Part shown: positions 12,117 through 24,290 of the stretch, one piece after another | Layout of the letters: every line of letters starts with the position of its first letter | Position numbering within the stretch: position 1 is the stretch's first letter | Assembly (NCBI GenBank): GCA_030280995.1 | Contig: JASXTE010000036.1 | Location: 1-64,000, forward strand | Direction: 5' to 3' | DNA length: 64,000 nucleotides | DNA from: Hemileia vastatrix | Lineage: Eukaryota > Basidiomycota > Pucciniomycetes > Pucciniales > Zaghouaniaceae | Notes under the pieces: model-generated | Databases searched by the model: none | Told to the model about the DNA's origin: nothing | The model's input: only the letters and a program-made list of their open reading frames with translations | Program-made: the position numbers and the translations under genes

Positions 12117-15100
12117 ATGAGCAACAGTTCAGCCTTCATCTTCACCGATGGACCAGTTGGTGGTCATCATCAACAACATCCATCTCTTCTTCATCATCAT
12201 CACAATCTTCATAATCATCTGATGTCGTCGTCATCCTCATCATCATCACGTCCTTTACTTTCTTCGTCTACATCCTCATTTAACGGAAGAAATTCTACTT
12301 TTAATCCTTCACCACGTCGACTTCAACATCAAACATCCTGTATTTCTATGTGTCCAACAAATGATGCCATTCGTAGACAAAAATTTGCCATGGTTAAGAT
12401 GAACAATCCAACATTTAGTCAATCTGTTCCTCATATAACACATAATTTACCATCTTTACCTTGTCTACCTTCTGGTTCATCATCATCATCATCCACAACA
12501 ACTATTTGTGCATCTAGTGGAGGTAAAAGTATTCAAGGTTCAACATGCACTTATTGTTCAAATTGTTGTAATGGACTCCCCAACGGGTATGTGAAGAATA
12601 ATCGAATGAATCATCCCAATGAAGGTTTCACCCACGTGCATCCTGCCTCGTTTAAGCAACAACATACATCATCATTATCATCATCAACTCATGGAATTCA
12701 CTATGCCAGTAGTGGCGTCACTATTGGCAATAATTTGACTAACTGCCAGAATTCTGATTCAAAACGTTATCAACAGCAACAAAAATATTTGATTCATCTA
12801 CAACATGCGCAAGCTGATCCTACATTAAATGCTATTTTATTAGCTCCAACAACTACAACGACAAAATTAAAAGGATCAACCAATGTCAATTATACCGGAT
12901 TTACTGGAGGTGGATCCATTATTAATGGACATGCTTTTAGTAGTCAACAAGTTAACTTTTCACCCGCTTGGCCTACCCTACCACGAAATAATAATTGTAA
13001 TACTGGTAACAGTCACGGACATTGTCATCGTAATTGTCTCCATTTACCGTTACATCCTCCAAGTCACTTTGTTACATCTAATCATCAAAACCGTCATCCA
13101 AGTACCAGCAACAACAGTAGTCAACAACATCAACAACATCAACAACATCAACAACATCAACAACTTCAACTTCAACTCTTGACCAATTCAGTAAATGCAG
13201 CGAATTTAGGCACAACTCAAGGTAAAAGATCAACTAGTAAATCTTCACCATCATCACCTCCACAGTTAACATCACCACAAAAGCAAGCACAACAACAATG
13301 TCACTATTTGTATAACAACAACAAAAATTTTTCAACTCCAACTTCCACATCAATTTCATCTTCTTCCTTTAACTCGTATAAATGTCATGAGCAAAGTAAT
13401 TCACAAAGTAACATCAGCAGTAAATTACATCAACATAAATCTCGATTACATAGTTCTCTCGATAATAGTGAAGATATTGTTGATGGTCACAGTGTTCATT
13501 GGTTTGACAATCATAATTCACTGGTAGATTCAACATCAGTCAAAACCAATTGCAATAGTCAACAAAGTGTGAGTCATGAAAATTACTCCCTTCCAACATT
13601 AACTACTTTTAGCGGCAAAGACAAATCATCTTCATCATTATCATCATCAAGTAACAATAAACGACCAACGGTAAAATTTGAATTTTTCCCTGATTCATCA
13701 GTCACCATGAACAATTTGATGGCTGATGCTGCAGGTACTGCAAATGTTGGTGTTACTGTTGTTGGTGGTGGAGGTCCTGCTGTCTGTGTCGATTATGATG
13801 GCAACAGCACAGGATCCAATACGAGCAATAGCAGTGGAATTGGCAGTACCAGTAATTACAGTTCATCAGCATGTAACAATCAAACTTCCATCATCAGTTC
13901 TCGTGATTGTCTGGATGACAGTTCATCCAGTAACTGTAATAACAAAAGTAAAGTCAGATCCTCTATCAGTTCGGGTGATTCAAGTAATTCATCTTCATTG
14001 CCCACCGTCAGCGAAAAAAGTGATGATGGTGAATACTCAACAGATGGTCAGGGTAAATTAGATCAAGATTTAACATATGGTCCACTTGATGAACTCGATG
14101 TCTCTCAGTATTTGATCTATAACACTTCTTATGAAAACGGATACGAAATCAAGGGTGGTAAAGTTGATTCTCTCATTGTCAAAGCAACTGAAGTCTCCGG
14201 AAATGGTATGAACATGTTAACTTTCACCTCGATTGAATTTGTTTTTCTCTTCTTTCTCTTTCTATTTCTTTCCTTTGTACTTCATCTTACTCTTTTTTTC
14301 ATTTGACTGTTTGTTCCAAGGTACACTTGACTTGAACTTAACCAAATTTCCTTTCTCATACTTTTGATCAAAGTCGCACTTTTCCTTTACATGCACCTGA
14401 AGTCAAGTGTGTTTTGTCTGTTACGATGTAAGCGGCTTCTTTTGTTTCAATTGTATCTATTTCTTTGTCTTTGTTTTTCTTTTTTCCTTTTTTCCTTTCT
14501 TTCTTTCTTTCACTTGTGTGTATCTTCATCTTCATCATCATCCTCATCCTAATTTTACGCCTTGTTCTTTCTCCTCTTATTTCTGATGATAAAGAACAGT
14601 AGCACAAGTTTACAAATGATACAAATGATACAACAAATGATACAAATGTCCATTTACATTACTTTACTTTTCATTTGTTATCCGGTTCATTTGTCTATCT
14701 TTGCTCTACCATTGTTTTTACCGGATAAGATGATGCTACTTCTCATGTCCAATCATCTGGGTGTGTTTTTTTTCCTTCTTTTCTTTGTTCTTCTTCTTGT
14801 TTTCTCTTGTATCTGTTGTTTTCAATTTTTCTTCTACTGTTTTTCCACCTGAATGTTTACTCTTGGAATTCGCTGGGCGCTTTTCACATCACGATGATGA
14901 TCGTGATGAAAAGATGACCAAAGTAAACACATATCTACACGATATGTTCATCCTTTTTCATTGATGATTACAAGGTTGATTTTATATCATTTTCATCTTT
15001 GTATGTACTTTTCACTGTGATATTTGATACTTTTTTTTCATCGATAATTCATCACCTGTGATACGCCCTTGTGATGTTGTCATGTTTGCATTTTTCATCT

Positions 15101-18100
15101 TGACGTTTCTTCCTTTTTTATTCTACTTTGATGACTTTTGCATCTTTCTTCTTCTTCTTTTTTCCTTTTCTTCCTTTTCTTCCTTTTCTTCCTTTCTTCC
15201 TTTCTTTGTGCTTGGGTGAAAAAAACTCTACTTACTCGACTGTTATTTTTGACCTGATAATCTATTCTAATTTTATACTTAAATTATACATTTTTATCCT
15301 TTTGTTATTTCCTTGTGTATCTTTATCAAACAGATTTTCTATTTCAAGAAGCATTTTTAACCACGTATCGAACATTCATCACACCTAAAGCGTTGATTGA
15401 TAAATTACTTTATCGATTCAATAAATTCATCATGATGGAACCCGTCGTCGATGGTCCTTGTTCATTGTCACTTCGTGGAAAAAGACTTTCTGGTTATTCT
15501 TTTCCATTGTCTAAACATTACGGATCAAGTGATAGTCTCTATCATCCTTCACTTTATCAAAAAGCTGCTCGAGCTGCATCTTCACTTATCGTTCGAGTGG
15601 TTAACGACTTATGGTAATGTTTTCATCCTTTCATTTTTTTTTCATTCTCTTGTTTATTTTGATTATTTCGATAATTTGTCACCTAATTCCGGTTGATTCA
15701 TTGTAAACTACTCTTGCTAGTTGTATAGTATTATAGTTGTATTTGAGTATTTTAGCATTTTCATTTGATACTTTTTGCAACTTCATTATGTCATTATTAT
15801 TCTTCCCACTCACTTGAGATTGATCTGTAGGTTGATTTGAGGTTTGAACATGTCGTAGGTTGTAACAACCATCGTGTCAATTGTGTATATCTTTACATTC
15901 AACATCAAACATCATCTTGGTCACCCGGCCACTGTTTACTTGACCGATGAAATTGTAAACGTTTTTTAATTTATTATTCGAACCTAAATATTTCTCACCT
16001 TTGCTTAAATCATTTTTTATTTCTTTTGAATTATTTTTTTATATCTTTCAATCTTTCAAATTCACTTTTTCCCTTGATTAGTTACACCTTAATCGAATTT
16101 TTCTTTCCAAACATACTCACAGTATGAGATGCAATTGAATTGATCCGTGTGGAAAATCATCATCAGACATTCATCGATGTCATTTACTTCTTTTATGCTG
16201 TTTGTATCTGTGTGTATGTATGTGTTATCATCTTGGTCGACCTTTGAATCGACTTGAATGAAGGAAAAAAATGCTTTTTTCAGCCTTTTTATATCTCCTT
16301 GTTATTTGAGTGCCTCATTGAGATGACTCTTAGAAAATTGGTCGATCAGGCGAACATGATACTGGATAAAACAGATGCTTTTATATCTTTCATGTCTTTC
16401 ACTTGCATCTGGAGTCAAAATTTACAGGCACATGTGTTTACTTGACTTTACTTCCCTATCTTTCATTCTTTCTTTTTTTTCTTTTTTTTTCTTTTTCTCT
16501 TGCCTCTTAACATTTGAACATTTGTACATTTGTATTTGCTCGAACAGTTAAAGTTCCCGACGATTCTTTAGGATCAATCTGATGCATTTTGCCTGTTGAC
16601 TTTTTCAATTGCTCCTTCTTCATCACTTAACTCACTGTACATCCTCGAGTATTGAATTTGTCACAATTTCAATCATTCATCCTTCTTCTCATGAAAAGAC
16701 CTCTTGTGTTTGTTGTGTTGTTTAATTTGCCCTGATGTGATTTGCTCAAATCATTCCTCAATCAAGATAAAATGACTACCAATCTCAATTGCAATCACTA
16801 TTCGCCTTCTCCTAATGTCAGGCAACTTTCAACGTGTTTTTTGTTACATTTTTACGGCTTCCTGTCTGTCATTCAAAAGGTTGGGCAGTTATTTTAGACC
16901 AGAGGTCATACACGAAATCGCTGAAATGTTCAACTGTTGTCAACCTACTGGTTTGATGTCAAATGACTTTTGATGATTTTTTCAACTGACTCAACTTGCT
17001 TTGTACAAGTTGTGTGTGTGTGTGACTCCTCGACCTGTCATCTTGGTCTTGATGATATTTTCTTCAAATTCATTTTTTTCCGCTCCTCTTGCTGTCTGTT
17101 GACGGTTGACTGTGATGGAAGCAGATGAAAGAAGATGAAAGCTAAACCTTACTAGTTACGCTGTTTCTCTTGGTCAGTGAAAAGAAAGAAGAATGTACAA
17201 TGTAAATCGTTAACAATACCTTTGATGACCTTTTTGACTTGCCTTGACTGGTTTGATCTTCGGTTTGGCTGGGTGAATGTTGTTGCTGCAACTGTAACAA
17301 CTTTAGCAACTGTTACAACATCACCTTTAACTGATGGACATTTTTAGTCTATTTTCATTGTTACCCTTTCATCTTTTTCATTTGAGTCATTCTGTCTTTC
17401 TCTTTCTCTTTGCCTCACTCAATCTAATCATATGAACAAGCATTCTTTTGTCCTGACCAGTCACAAGTTGCTCCAAGTAACGCATACTTTTCAATTACCA
17501 CTTGACTCCTTATTGTTTAAATTCCTTTCTACTTGACTGCCACATGAGCTGAGTCACTTTTCAACATGTGACCAACATTTGACTATTTATGTGCATTTGA
17601 CTTTGCCATTCGACTACATCATTTTGTCAGTTTGTTGTTGTTACCTTTGATTGTATTTGTATTTGAATGTTTCTCTTGTCTTTTCATTATTTGTCTCACT
17701 TGATCATGGGATATTTGCCTTAACCTGCATTAGTTAGAGTAAACAATAAACTTGATGCCTTGATCAAGCCTTGATGGAAGTTGCTTTGACACCTTGAATG
17801 TTTAAAGTTGAATACTTGAACTGTTGTTTCAACCTTTGCCTTTTTCTTCCATTTGTACTCTACTGAAACTGGGTGTAACTTGCAATACACAGTCGAGTGA
17901 ATACTTATTTCACTTGATAATTTGTCACCCTTCATGTGACACTTTCGCCTTGTTTAACACTTTTCTCTTCTCTTTCTGTCAATCTTGTCAAGAGGACTAA
18001 TTTGTTGGCAATTTGTCTTTCTATCTTTAACTTTACAGTGTCACTGAATGTACTGATTCACTCATTAACTCTGTTGAAGCATTTATACTGCATTTGGAAG

Positions 18101-21024
18101 AATTACATGATGAAATGGCTCGTGTATTACGATTGATCACTAATGAAAAGAAAAAATTACGTGGAGCACATTTAGATCCTCAAAAAATTTTGTTACCATC
18201 AGTAGCTGTATCGACTAAAGTTAAGAAGATTTTCGATTTTAAATCAGAACAACTGGCTGAACAAATGACTCTTCTTGACTCTGAATTATTTGCCAACATT
18301 GAAGTTGCTGAGACTCTTGTTTCAGCTAAAAATCCTAAAAATACTGCTAATATACCTAATTTGGCCAAATTTACTGAACATTTTAACAATAAATCTTACT
18401 GGATTCGTACACGAATACTTGAAGAAGAAGATCCATCCGAAAGGAAACGAATTATTATTAAATTTATTAAAATAATGAGAAGTTTAAAAAAGTTGAAAAA
18501 TTTTAACTCCATATTTGCTATTTTATCGGCTCTTGATTCAGCTCCAATCAAACGACTTGACTGGCCTAAAAGTGTTTCGGAGGAATTAAAAGAATTTGAA
18601 CAATTGAGTGATTCATCTTCATCATTTCAATTTTATCGAAATGCTTTGGCTGATGCAGAACCTCCATGTATTCCTTATGTGTAAGTACATGATAACATTT
18701 TCATCCTGGTAACATCATCATAGATGATCCCATACAGTAGACAAATCTGTCTACTGTTAAATTTATTCACACACTGACTGACATACATAAACTTCCCGAA
18801 GAGACTAAGTCAGGGTGATATTACTAATGGACTGACAGAAGTGAGACAAGTTAGAGACAAGTGATAGAATGAAGGAAGAACATTTGACTCGCCGTGCAAT
18901 CAACATGAATTTGATTTTATTTACTTCCGAAATATTTACCTCACTTGAATCTTTATCTCTTTCTCTCTTTCTCTGTTGTTCTCTTTATCCCAGTTGCCAA
19001 GTGGTACTTTCAATTTATTTCAAGTACATTTTTCTTCTTGCTGTTGATGATGTTGATGTTGTTGATGTTGTTGATGTTGTTGATGCTGTTGATGTTGTTG
19101 ATGCTGTTGATGCTGTCACTGTTGGTGAATCTATCCTTGCTCGTGCTATGCTCTAGTAGCAAAGCAGAAATAGTGAGAAGATTCAACCTTCATCAAGGTG
19201 CTCAATTTTAAGTGAAATAAAAATGTCAACCAACAGCAAAGTAAAAAACAAGTAAAAAAGAAACAACACAAAACAGAAACAAGAAGAAAAAAAATCAGAG
19301 ATAACAGTACAATTTGTGCCAATTGTTCACCTGATTCTTTCTCAGCTGAGTCTCTTGAGTTGCCTTTGTCACTCTTTAGGTTCTATTTTTATCCTTGACA
19401 TTTACTGTCTCTTTCTTTCTTTCTTTCTCATTTTCTCTCCTTCTATCTGTTTCTATCTCTTTGCCAGTCCAGGAATTCACTTGCATTTGCAAATGAGCTA
19501 ATAGACCAAGACAAATGCCCCGTAAAAGGACTTTTGCACTGTCACGACTTCTGTAACTTCATCGTACTTTAGGTTCTTTCCTTTAGTTCTTTTCTTTAGT
19601 CTTTGGTCTTTGCTGATGTTTTCTTAACTTTCGCATAAGTGATTCTTTCACCTTTGCATTTTACTTGTTATGCTCTTACGTACAATGTATAAATCACCTG
19701 TGCCATTCTTTACTTTCTTCCCACGCTGTCTTAATCTGTACAAGCTGACAAAGTATTCGCTTGTACTGTGAAGACACCTTCACCTTGGCAATCTGATTTA
19801 CCCTTTGACGCACTCGGTAAATGTTCTTCATCTACTTTCAATTGTTAGTGGTAGACTTGATTTATCTCTTTTCTATTCTTCCTTCCTTCATATTTATTTT
19901 CTCTCTCTCCACCTTTTTCTTATTCCTCCTCCTCACTGTCATCTGTCACACTGAACAATCGATACTTCCTGTCCCATAACATAAGATAACATCATAATAA
20001 TAATCATCATCATCATCAGTCCACTCAAATTTTGATACAACTTATTACTTTGTTTACACTTAGTTTCTCATCAATGTGTCACCTCTTGTGTGAAGGAAAA
20101 GAATACTCGAGTAAAATCGATCTTTCTGTTCACACCATTTGCATGAGTTGATGATGTTATGTTCTATTTTCGTCTCATGATATTATTTTTCTCTCAGTCT
20201 CGTATCATATCAATTGTCTGAATATGTTTTATTTTCATCATTCTTTACTTTTACTTGTTATTCTTTTCAATTTAATGACAAATGATGTATTTTCTTTTCA
20301 CCTTGGTCCCTTACTTTTGTTTACTCATGATAATGGACCTTCGTGGACAACAATGGTTACATACTCAGTGGTTTAATTCTTCAAGATCTAACATTTGTTC
20401 ATGTTGGTAACGACGATTACCTTGATACTAATGGCAATGTCAACTTTACCAAGTGTTGGCTGCAATTCGATATACTAGTCCAAATGAGGCGATTTCGTAA
20501 TTGGTAAGTTTAATTGCCACTTTTGTCGCTTTGTTGATCAGGGATAACAGTTTATTCTGTCCTTTCCTTGGGAAAACAAGTGACCTGAACTCACTGACAT
20601 ACCAAAGTTAGCACAAGTATTAACTTTGTCTCTCTTCTTCACCTCGAGTCTTCTTGTGTGTCATTTTTTCCTCATTTTTTTTTGTCCTTTTGAATCTCGC
20701 CACACTCTGACAACCGCAATGTGGCTTCAACCTTGACTTAATCTAATGTACTTGATGACTAATTCGATTTATCAATTGATCCGTCTGTCTCTCTGTCTCT
20801 CTGTCTTTTTCCTTTATTTCTCTTTCCTTTTGACTCTCTCACTCTTTCTATGTCCTGGTATGACGTCACGGATGCCATTGTTCCATCATTGGTACAGCCA
20901 CTACCGATTTAATCGTAATGAAGAAATAATTGGCTTTTTCGCTAACTTTGAAAACTACTTACATGAAGAATCACTGTGGCAAATTTCCGAATCAATCAAA
21001 CCTCGGGGTAAAAAGTCATCTTAA
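12117..21024 (+). CDS. RAPGEF1: Rap guanine-nucleotide exchange factor, C3G type (five coding exons)
   Basis: Exons 12117-14205, 15334-15613, 18039-18680, 20369-20503 and 20898-21024 join in phase across GT-AG introns to give about 1090 residues. The first ~660 residues are low-complexity Ser/Asn/His/Gln-rich. A RasGEF_N module follows (from ~683; QEAFLTTYRTFITPK in exon 2). The CDC25 catalytic domain runs from ~855, with LAEQMTLLDSELF, FTEHFNNKSYW, FAILSALDSAPIKRL, GLILQDLTFVHVGN and a C-terminal HYRFNRNEEIIGFF. The last three match C3G better than SOS or RasGRP. C3G activates Rap1 downstream of Crk adaptors at adhesion and receptor sites. I see no clear P-x-L-P-x-K Crk-binding motif, so further N-terminal exons may exist or the linkage may differ. 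Exon 2 carries a ~30-residue insertion relative to vertebrate C3G. Retaining intron 1 would truncate the protein at 14306. Confidence 0.92.
16937..17532 (+). repeat. Dispersed duplicated segment, copy 2 (in RAPGEF1 intron 2)
   Basis: Same-orientation copy of 7264-7715, within intron 2 (15614-18038) of the RAPGEF1-like gene. It carries about 130 bp between roughly 17104 and 17232 that copy 1 lacks. Either this copy gained an insert or copy 1 has a deletion. Confidence 0.85.
19041..19115. repeat. GTTGAT/GCTGTT trinucleotide-rich minisatellite
   Basis: Imperfect tandem array of 9-12 bp units (GTTGATGTT, GTTGATGCT) in intron 3 of the RAPGEF1-like gene. It opens long frames in several phases, but these read as simple repeats, not protein. 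Confidence 0.8.
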
Positions 21025-22074
21025 AATCGTCTATTTTAATGGAAAGTTATCAATTCACCCATTTGTTCATTCATTCATACATTAATTCATAATTCATACT
21101 CATTCGTCTTACTCAAAAAAAATTCATTATGTTCATTATGTTCATTATGTTGCTCGATCAATTTCAATGTACACTGGTTCACATGGAAGAATGAATTAGA
21201 CATTTTTTTCCCTCTTTCTTTCTCAATACACTAATAATCTCATCTCTTACTAGTTAAAAGATTTATTAAAATTTATTTCTCCTTTTTTTACTGACAAAAT
21301 AACTTCAATGGCTCATCGCAATTGAGACTGAAACATACACATAGATACATACAGTAGACATTGAAAATATATAGAAATATAAAGACATTTCATAACATTT
21401 TCATCAACGATCGATTGATTGTCATCCTGTTAATTTTCTCTTTTCCTGTGCAACTTGACTTAAAATTGTCATATCTAATCACATGAAATACCTAAATACC
21501 TAAATGAAAGAATAACTTGACTCACATGTATGACTGTCGACATGTTTATCTGATTTGTGGACGCTTGCGACGACTGATTTTACCGGGTAACTTGTTCAGT
21601 TGTTTGCATTGTTTGAAAAAGCACTTACAAACCTCGTTAGATGAAGTTTGTCTGTCTGCGAGGAAGTGAGTGAATGATTTTTAGTGTAAGTGTGTCTTTG
21701 TTGTCAACTTTCACTGGCATCATTTGTACACATTTTGTACTCGCTCACTCGGACAAAGGGAAATCCAAAGTCAGGTCACAAGGATGAGAGAAGAAGAAAA
21801 GAGATGAAAGAGATGAAAAGAAAGAAGAAGATTCAGGAAGCAATCGGCAAATTGTAAATCGGACAAAGAGAAAGTCGAAAGTCGACTTTTGTTATATTTG
21901 ACTTTGGACTGCAAATGAAGAAAAATTGACAAATAAATGTGCATCATGTCATTTTACATCGCCACCCAGAGTAAAATATAAATCACATTCAAATTGCATC
22001 GGTGAAAAAGTCACGATGAACTAAATCTACTTCAGTAGTTTTCTTTCAAGTGGCAACTGGGTCAAATACCTGAC

Positions 22075-22075
<1 letters not shown>

Positions 22076-22105
<30 letters not shown>

Positions 22106-22123
22106 AGCAGTTGTTGTTGTTGT
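22076..22123. repeat. GTT trinucleotide microsatellite
   Basis: About ten uninterrupted TTG units, a short AGCAG interruption, then four further units. It is intergenic. Confidence 0.85.
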
Positions 22124-24182
22124 AGTTACAACTGCAGTTGCCTGTTGTTACTGTATAGTTGTTGCCTCAGTTGGTTTACTTTTTCTTTTTGTCTCATTTG
22201 AATTCTTTTACATACCAGATTTGTCTTGATGTTTTCCTTTGCTTGCTTTGTCACCGTTTGACCAAAGATTTTTTCCTTCATTGTTATCCATTTTGTTCTC
22301 GTCGTAACTACTTGACACGTCAAGTTGTTGCCACTTAAATGAAAAGTTGCACTAAAACTGACTCAATTCACTCATCATTAACATTTTAGCGGGAAAAAAA
22401 TGTCACGTGAAACTCACACATTCACAATGACTGACAGTCTGGTCAGATGAATTGCAAATGATGATGAAAAGTGATTCCGATGTAAACCACCCGTTGATTT
22501 GGTGGAAGAAGAAAAGAAGAAGTGAAAAAGTTTGTAATTTCCAATGTACAGAAAAGAGCAAACAGATATTTGAAAAAAGTTTGAACTTTGTGTCTTTTTT
22601 GCTCCAGAGAACAGTTAAAAAATAATCTGTGTCCGAGTTACCAAATGTCATGACTTTAATCATATTTCAAGAAGATTCAAGTAAAAAAAAAAGGTGAAGC
22701 AACAACACTCATTGCTACTACTTTCTGGACATTTGAAGAATTATTTATATACATTAAGAGTATACATTTTTGATGACTGACAGTCAGGAAGCAGGAATTA
22801 CACGCTAATCAATTAGAAATATAAGAATTTTCCCCAAAGGCACAAATAACAAGATAATTTACTCATCAAAAAGAGAAAGAAGAAGGAAAAAAATAGGAAA
22901 ATACGATGATAAAACTTTTATGACATTTTTACTCCTGTAAATGTCAAAGGTCACACGGACAAGATGAAATGATGATGCTGATGAGTTGATGAGTTGATGA
23001 CGATCATCCTGGTCGATAGTTAATGTCTACTAATTCGGTCAACTGTTACAACTTTCAAATGTCACAATAGATCAAGAACAGGTCAACTTTTCTATATTTC
23101 ATTAAAAGTGGAGAGACTTTGTCTTTGATTCACGGTAATACCGACAAATTGACTCAAATAATCCTGATGAATTGAGTTTACCTTGAGATGATTACAAAGT
23201 TGTGACTCATTTTACCTTACATTTTCACTCGGGTATCAGTAGATTTACTTTTGATCTTTTATTTTATTTTTTTCCTCTTTTCGGAGTCAACTTGCTTGAT
23301 CAAAGGTGAAAAATGATCAATCTTTCATTTGACATGACGACAAGCAATCAATTGACTTGCCGAAAGTTTCCTTCATGAAGATATGAATTTTAACTTGTAA
23401 CTTGTTAACCTGTGTACACCTTTGTACTGCAATTAACTTGATAAAGAACTTACCATCTAATCAAAGTTCACAAATTACAACACGAATGTTTGTATGAATT
23501 ATGTTGTTGTAGTTGTTTTGTCAACTTGTGTTGTGTTGTTCTGTCGCACTCGACACTTGACAACATGATTTAACCCCAATTTAGTACCCTTTCCATTTGA
23601 CCCTTTACAAGTAGTGAAAAGTAAAAAAGTGATTACCAACAAATTATAAATTATATACTTTGAATTTTATTAGTTTATCAAGTATTAAATTAGAAAAGAA
23701 ATTTCCTAATTTTCTAATGACATCTTTCAAAGGAAACATTTTACTGTAAACAGTAAAATCAAAAGCAAAAGCAATTTTGTTTTCAACTGACCCTGTGAGT
23801 CCTTATTTTATTCAAACAAACACAAGAAGGAGAAGAAGAAGAAAAGGGGAAAAGAGAAAAATAAAATAAAGAGAAAATGAAAAAGACAACATTCTCACAT
23901 CAATTAACTGATCGATTTTTCATTGACTCATTCATTTCATTTACTCAACTGTAAAATGCAATTGCAATTTATCATCAAACTGGTTTGGTCAATAAGTCAG
24001 TTTGTGTAACAGCATTATGACTAAATTAGTCACATAAATTATCAAATAAACATTTTACAAAATAGTAAAAGTGAAATAAAATACTTTTAACTCATTATCT
24101 TTGGATGCTTGATATTTTAAATTTTTGGCATTTTATTTTTTCCTGTGAATTATGTCTTTGAAAGGTGAATTACGACAAAGTA

Positions 24183-24258
24183 GAAGAAGAAGAAGAAGAA
24201 GAAGAAGAAGAAGAAAGAAGAGAAGAAGAAGAAGAAGAAGAAGAAGAAGAAGAAGAAG

Positions 24259-24288
<30 letters not shown>
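24183..24288. repeat. GAA trinucleotide microsatellite (~35 units)
   Basis: Roughly 106 bp of GAA with two small interruptions (AAAGAAGAG). The long poly-Glu and poly-Phe frames it opens on the two strands are artefacts of the repeat, not genes. Confidence 0.95.

Positions 24289-24290
<2 letters not shown>

Noticed and set aside
12883..13182. Second long frame overlapping RAPGEF1 exon 1
   Set aside because: It is an out-of-frame shadow of the Ser/Asn/Gln-rich coding exon caused by trinucleotide repeats.
15970..16040. GGTTCGAAT on the minus strand, resembling a tRNA B box
   Set aside because: No A box, no foldable acceptor or anticodon arms upstream; AT-rich sequence.
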